Shown: positions 7,969 through 13,882 of the stretch, piece by piece
Layout of the letters: each line of letters opens with the position of its first letter
Numbering within the stretch: the first letter of the stretch is position 1
Assembly (NCBI GenBank): GCA_023144715.1
Contig: JAGLFC010000056.1
Location: forward strand, 1 to 13,882
Length of the DNA: 13,882 nt
Reading direction: 5' to 3'
From: Gammaproteobacteria bacterium
Lineage (GTDB): Bacteria > Pseudomonadota > Gammaproteobacteria > GRL18
The notes under the pieces: model-generated
The model's input: the letters and a program-made list of their open reading frames with translations, nothing else
Told to the model about the DNA's origin: nothing
Databases searched by the model: none
Translations under genes and position numbers: made by a program

Positions 7969-10383
7969 ATGGATGCCTCAAGCATTATGCATACCTTACG
8001 CCATTTTCATTTAGGTAATCCAGACGCAGTAGAACCGCTAGAACCTTTGAATCAGGATTTTTTGCCTGCATTGCTGAACGCTTATCGTGATACGTCACAA
8101 TTACGTTATGATTATCCCTTGTATTTATATCCTTGTGATACAACAAATAATATCCATTCATCATTGGCAAAGCCTTTATCAGAATTTTTACAAGAATGTG
8201 TCTTACAATTTGCTCCGAGTACAACAAGTGCTATTGCTTTAAAAGACAATATTCCGTGGCTCGAACGTGCTTTAAGAAATGTCACTCGTGCGACAGAAGC
8301 CCCGACTCTGATGAAGCCATTACTGGTGGATGCTTGTACTGAACTGGTACAACATCTTAATTTTTCAGGAGATAATCTACAACGCTTACAGGCTGATATT
8401 GAACAATTATTAGCTAATGTGCCTGATGATGGGCTTATTTTAGCCTATAAACGTTTTCCTGCGTTGCACTTATTAATGCATTTAATACGCAATCAAGTAT
8501 TACCACAAATTTCTTTATTTAAACAAGAGATGGGGCAATCTATACATGCTTTACAAAACCTATTGAATGTGGATGATACAAAACGCTCAGAAGCCTCTTC
8601 TGCGAGTGCTTTAAAATCGAATATCAGTTCTAATCAATTTTTTAATACCGATTCTTTATCTAAAGTGATACAACATAGCAAAGGATCACTGTCTCTTTCT
8701 AAACAACGTCGTCAGCGTATTGAAAAAGCATTGCACATCTTAAAAGACTTTAGGGAAAAAGAAATACTGGTACATATTATTCATGCTAATAATAAATTGG
8801 ATCATTCATGGTTGGATAATAGCGACTGTTTTACGAATGAACATCATGATGATCCCTGTTTCAGAGCGACTCAAGTATTTGATCGTGAAGCACAACGATT
8901 AGCGGAGGTCTTTGCAGCAGCTCGTATTGCACAATTAGAAATTGATAATTGCTACGACGAAGCCATTCATGACCCTTGGTTTAAATATTTTAACTGGGAA
9001 TCCTTTTCTAAAAAAGAACTCATTTTAGTGCCTTCAGTGATTGTATTAGAAGGTGAGCATCGCTTGATGGACGAAAGCATGGTGTCCTTTTCACATTTGC
9101 TTAATTCAGGTCGTCCTGTCAATGTCTTTGTGCGAGTCAAAGCCCATGATAACCCTGCTGCCAAGAAAGGAGAAGATCCTTTCCATAATTATCGTATGGA
9201 GTTAGGCTATTTAGGAATAAGCCATCGTCAGGCAGTCGTGACACAATGTTCAGCCGCTCGTCATCAATTATTATTATCTCAATTTGAAATGGCACTTAAT
9301 GCTACACGCACTCGTTTGCATTTAGTGAATATAGGCTTACGTGAAGTCAGTGAAAATTCAGATTTAAATGCGTGGTTAGTCTCAGGTGCTGCGTTAGAGG
9401 GGAGAGCACATCCATTTTTTTCGTTTGATCCTGAAGCTGGGGATTCAATCGCAGATCGTATGGATTTTTCAGGAAATCCTCAAGCCGATAAAGATTGGCC
9501 GACGCAAGCCTTTTCTTTTCAAAATAAAGCAGGTGAAATCAATGACGTTGAATTAGCCTTTACTTTTGCCGATTATGCCTTACTCTTACCTAATTTAAAA
9601 CATCACTTTGCCCTAATTCCTCTTGTGTGTGATTCAGAGAGTCTCATTCCTATTGCTGATTATTTGGCATTAGCCACTGATAATATTGATCATTTAGTGC
9701 CTTATATTGAAGCCGTTAATGACAATAATGAATTACGAAAATTAGCCGTCTCCAGAGCCTTAATTCATGCGTGTCGTGATCGATTGAATTTTTGGCATTC
9801 ACTACAAGAAATGGCAGGTATTCGCAGTCGTTATATTGAAGAGGCTGAACGTCGCATTCATGCAGAAGCCGATGCTAAAATTGCTCAACACATTAGGCAA
9901 ATGAAAGATGAATTTAGCATTGAATTAGAACACGCTAAAACCGATGCCGCCGCTCAGGTGATGGGGCGTTTAACCGATATACTATTGAGTATGGATCTGA
10001 GTGATAATCGTGCAATACCACGAAAGACAGCCTCAGAAAAAAGCACCCCTTCAATGCCTGAAACGCTCATACCAGAAGATATTGACGCACCAATAAAAAA
10101 AGAGGTGATAGAAGAGGAAAATAATACCTTTGATGACGCATGGATTGATTCACCTCTTTGCACCACTTGTAATGATTGTACCGATATAAACTCATTAATG
10201 TTTGCTTATAATGATACCAATCAAGCTTATATTGTTGATGTCAGTGCAGGCACTTATCAACAAATGGTTGAAGCGGCTGAACTGTGTCCTTCAAACTGTA
10301 TTCACCCCGGTCAACCTTGGGATAAAGATGAATATGATCTGGAAGATTTAATGGATCGTGCCGAGCCTTATAATTCTTTCTAA
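7969..10383 (+). CDS. Third Kor gene: large non-catalytic subunit with C-terminal 4Fe-4S ferredoxin domain
   Basis: This product of about 804 residues has no TPP or 2-oxoacid-binding domain. From roughly 8850 to 9990 it resembles the rear part of the very long single-chain 2-oxoacid oxidoreductases: VIVLEGEHRLMDESMVSF, LGYLGISHRQAVVTQCS, EGRAHPFFSFDPEAGD and FSGNPQADKDWP. A charged helical or coiled-coil stretch follows (about 9800-9990), then an acidic linker. The end is a ferredoxin domain with Cys codons at 10159, 10168, 10177 and 10285 in the pattern CX2CX2C...CP, which fits a single 4Fe-4S cluster. It lies behind korB on the same strand and probably acts as electron relay or scaffold. 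I chose ATG 7969 for its AGGA (7958-7961), seven bases upstream. ATG 7906 would add 21 residues and has no good site. Family resemblance is from memory. Confidence 0.85.
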   Translation: MDASSIMHTLRHFHLGNPDAVEPLEPLNQDFLPALLNAYRDTSQLRYDYPLYLYPCDTTNNIHSSLAKPLSEFLQECVLQFAPSTTSAIALKDNIPWLERALRNVTRATEAPTLMKPLLVDACTELVQHLNFSGDNLQRLQADIEQLLANVPDDGLILAYKRFPALHLLMHLIRNQVLPQISLFKQEMGQSIHALQNLLNVDDTKRSEASSASALKSNISSNQFFNTDSLSKVIQHSKGSLSLSKQRRQRIEKALHILKDFREKEILVHIIHANNKLDHSWLDNSDCFTNEHHDDPCFRATQVFDREAQRLAEVFAAARIAQLEIDNCYDEAIHDPWFKYFNWESFSKKELILVPSVIVLEGEHRLMDESMVSFSHLLNSGRPVNVFVRVKAHDNPAAKKGEDPFHNYRMELGYLGISHRQAVVTQCSAARHQLLLSQFEMALNATRTRLHLVNIGLREVSENSDLNAWLVSGAALEGRAHPFFSFDPEAGDSIADRMDFSGNPQADKDWPTQAFSFQNKAGEINDVELAFTFADYALLLPNLKHHFALIPLVCDSESLIPIADYLALATDNIDHLVPYIEAVNDNNELRKLAVSRALIHACRDRLNFWHSLQEMAGIRSRYIEEAERRIHAEADAKIAQHIRQMKDEFSIELEHAKTDAAAQVMGRLTDILLSMDLSDNRAIPRKTASEKSTPSMPETLIPEDIDAPIKKEVIEEENNTFDDAWIDSPLCTTCNDCTDINSLMFAYNDTNQAYIVDVSAGTYQQMVEAAELCPSNCIHPGQPWDKDEYDLEDLMDRAEPYNSF

Positions 10384-10414
10384 TTGATGACTGAGAAGTT
10401 ATTCATATCTCTAT

Positions 10415-11176
10415 TTAACGATCAACGATAGAATTCCACATCAAACGTGAAGACATTTCAAAATGTTCTTCTAGCTCATAAGAATGAGGTCTAATCAATT
10501 TTTTTGTGAGGTTATGAGTGGCATTACCGGGTATTTTATAAAATTTTTCTAATTGAGCAAGGCAATCTGAACGGAGTTGATCTTTTGTTGTAATTTTAGT
10601 AATTAAAGATAATTCTTTTGCCTGATCAGCAACAATACATTCACCTGCCATCAGTATTTCTAATGCTTTTGTTGCCCCTAATTGACGTTCCATATAAAGT
10701 GATACAGCCCCTGCGGGTACGATACCTAATTCTAATCCGGGAAATTCAATACACAGATCATCAGAGGCTATACGGTAATCACAGGCTAAAAAATAACCAA
10801 ATGAATCAATGGCTATTTCTCCATGAACACCGACTACGCTCGGTTTAGAAAAATCATTAATCGCCAATGTTAAACGTTTCATCGCATTACCATAACGAGT
10901 CACTGCCATTTCTTTTTGCACATAGCCTGATAGGTCTTGAATGGATTTTATAAACTTTTGTATCATGGCAATGCGTTTATTTTCTGTGGCATGCATAGTC
11001 AACAGCCCTTTAATATTTTTGTCCATTTCAATGCTATTCAGACAATCAAGTACTTCGCTCATCACATTGGCATCCATTGCCATCATAAATGATTCCGATT
11101 TAAAATAAATAACGGCCGTCTGTCCTTCATAAGTACAAGAAAAAATATTACTATCATAATTACTGTAGTCGGTCAT
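10415..11176 (-). CDS. Enoyl-CoA hydratase/isomerase (crotonase) family protein with altered active site
   Basis: The 253-residue product has the crotonase fold, recognised from VVGVHGEIAIDSFGYFLACD, the following YRIAS and FPGLELGIVPAGAVSLYMERQLG, and GATKALEILMAGECIVADQAKELSLI. A gapless comparison of this core with rat mitochondrial enoyl-CoA hydratase places Gly127 at catalytic Glu144 and Gly147 at catalytic Glu164. The GGG of the oxyanion loop reads Ile-Asp-Ser (123-125). Ordinary hydratase chemistry is therefore unlikely, and the substrate is unknown. The start ATG at 11176 has AGGA six bases upstream on the minus strand. The gene follows the MBL-fold hydrolase gene by 45 bases and was probably co-transcribed with it. 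It converges on the third kor gene with only 31 bases between stop codons. Confidence 0.85.
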   Translation of the reverse strand: MTDYSNYDSNIFSCTYEGQTAVIYFKSESFMMAMDANVMSEVLDCLNSIEMDKNIKGLLTMHATENKRIAMIQKFIKSIQDLSGYVQKEMAVTRYGNAMKRLTLAINDFSKPSVVGVHGEIAIDSFGYFLACDYRIASDDLCIEFPGLELGIVPAGAVSLYMERQLGATKALEILMAGECIVADQAKELSLITKITTKDQLRSDCLAQLEKFYKIPGNATHNLTKKLIRPHSYELEEHFEMSSRLMWNSIVDR

Positions 11177-11221
11177 AAAAAATCCTATTGGTTAGATGAA
11201 TATATAATTTTACTCAGTTTT

Positions 11222-12193
11222 TTACCAAGCTGTTTTTTCAATTTCAAGATACATACTATTAATGTGTTTGCCAAAATTGGTATCAAAACCATGCCATGAA
11301 GTATAATCAGAAAAATCACCGATCACTTTATCTTTGATTTCAAAATCTTGTAAATCATCATCAAAACCTGCTTGTACCACTGCTTGTACTCTTAATAAAT
11401 AATCTAAAAAAGGTTTGATAGCGGTATCTGCTTTACCACTACGACCATGACCAGGTACATAAACCGACATCTTTAATTGTGTGGCATATTCAAGTGCTTT
11501 AATATTACCCAACATACTGGCACTATTGTCAAAACGTCCCATACGTTGATAGAAACTATTGTCGCCTAGAAATAAAGTCTGACTTTGTACATGTTCAATC
11601 ATAATATCAGTGTTAGTATGTGCAGGTATCATGGCATGAATACGAAAGTGTTGTCCATCCACTTCAATCATAGTGCCTTGAACAACAGAAAATTTAGGTG
11701 CAACCACTTGAGTGCCTTTTGTTTTACCTTCTGTTAAACGATTCATCATATCCACCCAAATAATACCTTGTTCACCGTTAGCTTGTTTGATCATTGCAGG
11801 ATGACCATAAATTTTAGCTTGAGGGTATTTTTCTTTAATCGCCTGATTGGCAAGCCAGTGATCGCCATGTATATGGGTATTAAAGACCGCTAAAATGGGT
11901 TTGTCTGATATTTTTTCTATTTCTTTGATCACTTCTTGTCCCACTTGATAGGCTGACCCCGGATCAATAACAATTAAACCATTGTGTGAAACAATAATAC
12001 CCGGATTATTCATAAAACCATTATTCGATGGGCTAGGCTCAGATAAAGGGCCGTGCATCACATAAATATTGTCATTAATTTTTTCAAACTGAAACGTGCC
12101 TTCTTTTCCTAAATTCCAAGCATAAAGTGGTGTGGCACAAAATATATATAGAATGATTAAAGCGTTACTTTTATTCATAAGCTGTTTGAGCAT
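11222..12193 (-). CDS. Exported MBL-fold zinc metallohydrolase
   Basis: This is a metallo-beta-lactamase-fold hydrolase of 323 residues with an N-terminal signal peptide, likely cut after TPLYA (residue 25), so it should act in the periplasm. All metal ligands of a two-zinc site are visible: HIHGDH (His107, His109, Asp111, His112), His192 in IPAHTNTD, Asp211 in LFLGDN and His249 in YVPGHG. The substrate is unknown. Exported enzymes of this type near sulfur or quinoprotein oxidation genes (SoxH-like) are the closest group I can suggest, but no such genes are here. I chose ATG 12193 because AGG (12203-12201) sits seven bases upstream. The longer frame from 12229 lacks a site and would bury the signal peptide. 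The crotonase gene follows 45 bases downstream. Confidence 0.88.
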   Translation of the reverse strand: MLKQLMNKSNALIILYIFCATPLYAWNLGKEGTFQFEKINDNIYVMHGPLSEPSPSNNGFMNNPGIIVSHNGLIVIDPGSAYQVGQEVIKEIEKISDKPILAVFNTHIHGDHWLANQAIKEKYPQAKIYGHPAMIKQANGEQGIIWVDMMNRLTEGKTKGTQVVAPKFSVVQGTMIEVDGQHFRIHAMIPAHTNTDIMIEHVQSQTLFLGDNSFYQRMGRFDNSASMLGNIKALEYATQLKMSVYVPGHGRSGKADTAIKPFLDYLLRVQAVVQAGFDDDLQDFEIKDKVIGDFSDYTSWHGFDTNFGKHINSMYLEIEKTAW

Positions 12194-12354
12194 TATTTTA
12201 CCTATTGTTGTTATTATATAATTAAACATCGTCTTTGTAGATATTCCCTATTTTATTATAACGTTTATGATAAAAAAAAACTGTATCTGTTTTTGATTTA
12301 GAATTTAGAGTAATCATGTCATAATTAACGACCAATCTTAGAAGGGATAAAATT
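12194..12354. promoter_or_regulatory. Divergent promoter region between the MBL hydrolase and DUF255 genes
   Basis: The two genes point away from each other, so this AT-rich gap should hold promoters for both. For the plus-strand gene, TTTAGA (12297-12302) and CATAAT (12320-12325) are spaced 17 bases apart, and AAGGGA (12342-12347) lies seven bases before ATG 12355. For the minus-strand gene, a perfect TATAAT is found at 12260-12255, but without a matching -35 box. A run of nine A residues lies between the two. No operator-like palindrome is obvious. Confidence 0.4.
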
Positions 12355-13077
12355 ATGATTTCCTATAATCAATTCAGTCATATAATTATTATTATGTATT
12401 TAATGGTACTATATTCTTTGTTTGGAACAGCCAGTGTATTAGCGGATGATACATGGAATCGTGCTTTAAAAGATAAGGGAAAAGATTACCAGCCAAGAAC
12501 AGAACATCTCAATGCAGATGGTTCACCTCAATATACCAATCGATTAATTTTAGAGCAATCACCTTATTTAATTCAACATGCTCATAATCCAGTGAATTGG
12601 TACGCTTGGGGCAAGGAAGCTTTTGCGACTGCTCAACGTGAAAATAAGCCCATTTTTTTATCCATTGGTTATTCAACTTGTCATTGGTGTCATGTAATGG
12701 AGCGTGAAAGTTTTGATAATGAAACCATTGCAGCTTATTTAAATAAACATTTTATTGCCATTAAAGTGGATCGGGAGCGTCGGCCCGATGTTGATAAAAC
12801 TTATATGACGGCTCTGACTCTGCTTAATGGCAGTGGTGGGTGGCCTATGTCTTCCTTACTGACACCGCAAGGAAAACCCTTTTATTCAGGCACCTATTTT
12901 CCTCCCATGAGTTTTATGCAAGTTCTGACTCAGGTTGAAGAATTGTGGAAAACAGATGAGAGCAGGCTGAGAAAAATTGGTGATAGCATTGCACAGGCCG
13001 TGCAGGATTATCAGAAAGGGCAAAAACAGACGGCCAATATCAGTCAGGAACAGATTGCACTGGCCACTATTGCTTAA
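12355..13077 (+). CDS. DUF255 thioredoxin-like domain protein (YyaL/SPATA20 family), N-terminal part ending at an in-frame TAA
   Basis: The 240-codon frame encodes a signal peptide (cleavage likely after SVLA, residue 30) and a complete DUF255 thioredoxin-fold domain. Family hallmarks are LILEQSPYLIQHAHNPVNWY, the active site STCHWCHVMERESF with Cys109 and Cys112, IKVDRERRPDVDKTYM, and GSGGWPMSSLLTPQGKPFYS. Full-length relatives run to nearly 700 residues, with a helical six-hairpin barrel after the thioredoxin domain. Here the frame stops with TAA at 13075-13077, and the missing barrel continues directly in the same frame. It is therefore either a nonsense-interrupted gene, a naturally split gene, or a sequencing or assembly error. 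The ATG at 12355 has an excellent AAGGGA. The biochemical role of the family is unclear. The signal peptide places this copy in the periplasm. Confidence 0.85.
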   Translation: MISYNQFSHIIIIMYLMVLYSLFGTASVLADDTWNRALKDKGKDYQPRTEHLNADGSPQYTNRLILEQSPYLIQHAHNPVNWYAWGKEAFATAQRENKPIFLSIGYSTCHWCHVMERESFDNETIAAYLNKHFIAIKVDRERRPDVDKTYMTALTLLNGSGGWPMSSLLTPQGKPFYSGTYFPPMSFMQVLTQVEELWKTDESRLRKIGDSIAQAVQDYQKGQKQTANISQEQIALATIA

Positions 13078-13882
13078 ATGAATCGCTTTGATGAGCTGCA
13101 GGGTGGTTTTTCTCAGGCGCCCAAGTTTCCTAATGAAAGCTATTTGTTTTTTCTATGGGATAGTGCAATCAGGCAACAGAACAATGAAATTTTAGATGCC
13201 TTGAAATTAACCATGGATCTTATGGCACGTGGGGGAATATATGATCAAATAGGGGGTGGTTTTCATCGTTATTCAACAGATAATGCATGGTTGGTACCCC
13301 ATTTTGAAAAAATGCTCTATAACCAGGGAAATTTAGTTAGAAATTATGCTGCACTTTATGAGGTGACACATGATTATGATTATAAAAGGATAGTGGAGCA
13401 AACACTGGGCTATGTGGTAGCAGAAATGCAGACAGCGGATGGTGTTTTTTATTCTGCTGGCGATGCGGATAGTGAGGGTGAAGAAGGCAAGTATTTTCTA
13501 TGGACTCAGGAGCAAATTCAACAGTCTCTTTCTGCTGATTTAGCAAAATTAGCAATTGATATTTATGCGGTGAGCAAAGAAGGTAATTTCAGTGAACATC
13601 CTATGACTGAGGCAACAGTCAGCGGCAATGTGGGCAAGAGTATTTTAAACCAGCCTGTCTCTATGAATGAATATGCTCAAGAAAACAGCCTGGATATTGC
13701 CCGGCTTTATGAAAATATCGATCAAATTCGTGGTAAATTGTATCAGACACGTCAACAAAGAGTTGCTCCGGCAATTGATAAGAAAGTGGTGACAGCATGG
13801 AATGCAATGATGATTACTGCCTTTGCCCAGGCCGGAATGAAGCTAAATAAACAATCCTATATTGATATTGCAAAAAAAGCAG
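13078..13882 (+). CDS. DUF255-family protein, helical barrel part (same frame after the TAA; 3' end outside window)
   Basis: Immediately after the TAA, the same frame opens with ATG 13078 and runs without a stop to the window end (268 full codons). It encodes the barrel domain of YyaL/SPATA20 relatives: FDELQGGFSQAPKFPNESYL, GGIYDQIGGGFHRYSTDN, WLVPHFEKMLYNQGNLVRNY, FYSAGDADSEGEEGKYFLW, and later DKKVVTAWNAMMITAFAQAG. These line up without gap with the preceding thioredoxin part, so the two halves were one gene. No Shine-Dalgarno sequence precedes ATG 13078. If translated, it would need reinitiation at the TAAATG junction or readthrough. It lacks its own signal peptide, so as a separate protein it would stay in the cytoplasm, apart from the exported first half. 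That argues for a pseudogene or an error in the sequence. Confidence 0.8.
   Translation, partial: MNRFDELQGGFSQAPKFPNESYLFFLWDSAIRQQNNEILDALKLTMDLMARGGIYDQIGGGFHRYSTDNAWLVPHFEKMLYNQGNLVRNYAALYEVTHDYDYKRIVEQTLGYVVAEMQTADGVFYSAGDADSEGEEGKYFLWTQEQIQQSLSADLAKLAIDIYAVSKEGNFSEHPMTEATVSGNVGKSILNQPVSMNEYAQENSLDIARLYENIDQIRGKLYQTRQQRVAPAIDKKVVTAWNAMMITAFAQAGMKLNKQSYIDIAKKA

Noticed and set aside
10384..10414. Bidirectional terminator between the converging third kor gene and crotonase gene
   Set aside because: The 31-base gap shows no convincing stem-loop with flanking A and T runs.
10618..10848. Plus-strand frame opposite the crotonase gene
   Set aside because: It is a shadow of the minus-strand gene, with no ribosome binding site and no protein-like pattern.
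13075..13077. TAA read as a sense codon (recoding or alternative genetic code)
   Set aside because: TAA ends several intact genes here (hisD, YihY-like, TlpA-like, korA, korB, third kor gene) at the right family length, and TAA is not a selenocysteine codon.

Overview
The window is AT-rich DNA with proteobacterial gene families, most likely from a gammaproteobacterium. The histidine gene order hisD-hisC, a YihY-type membrane protein and several signal-peptide proteins fit this. A three-gene 2-oxoacid:ferredoxin oxidoreductase cluster suggests an anaerobic, microaerobic or autotrophic (for example sulfur-oxidising) lifestyle. That lifestyle and any finer taxonomy are inference. No tRNA, rRNA, CRISPR array or insertion sequence is visible.

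Layout. Positions 1-1748 hold the 3' end of a histidine operon: the C-terminal half of hisD, then hisC, with a possible 24-codon ORF overlapping the hisC stop. Positions 1858-4842 encode a YihY/BrkB-family inner-membrane protein, a secreted TlpA-like thioredoxin and a secreted protein of unknown function that starts 8 bases after the TlpA gene. Positions 5000-10383 form the metabolic core: korA (fused gamma and alpha parts), korB (beta, with TPP and 4Fe-4S sites) and a large third gene. The third product resembles the non-catalytic rear part of long single-chain 2-oxoacid oxidoreductases and ends in a single-cluster ferredoxin domain. All genes up to here are on the plus strand. Positions 10415-12193 are a minus-strand pair: an exported metallo-beta-lactamase-fold hydrolase followed by a crotonase-family protein that lacks both catalytic glutamates. 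From 12355 to the window end lies a divergently transcribed, exported DUF255 (YyaL/SPATA20-like) gene, cut in two by one in-frame TAA that falls between its thioredoxin domain and its helical barrel.

How the genes may work together. KorA and KorB should form the catalytic core that interconverts 2-oxoglutarate (or a related 2-oxoacid), CoA and succinyl-CoA plus CO2. The third gene product would be the built-in electron carrier or scaffold. The TlpA-like protein may keep or reshuffle a disulfide in its neighbour, whose predicted mature form has exactly two cysteines, one near each end. The most interesting items are the split-off ferredoxin-bearing third Kor gene, the crotonase with a rebuilt active site, and the interrupted DUF255 gene.
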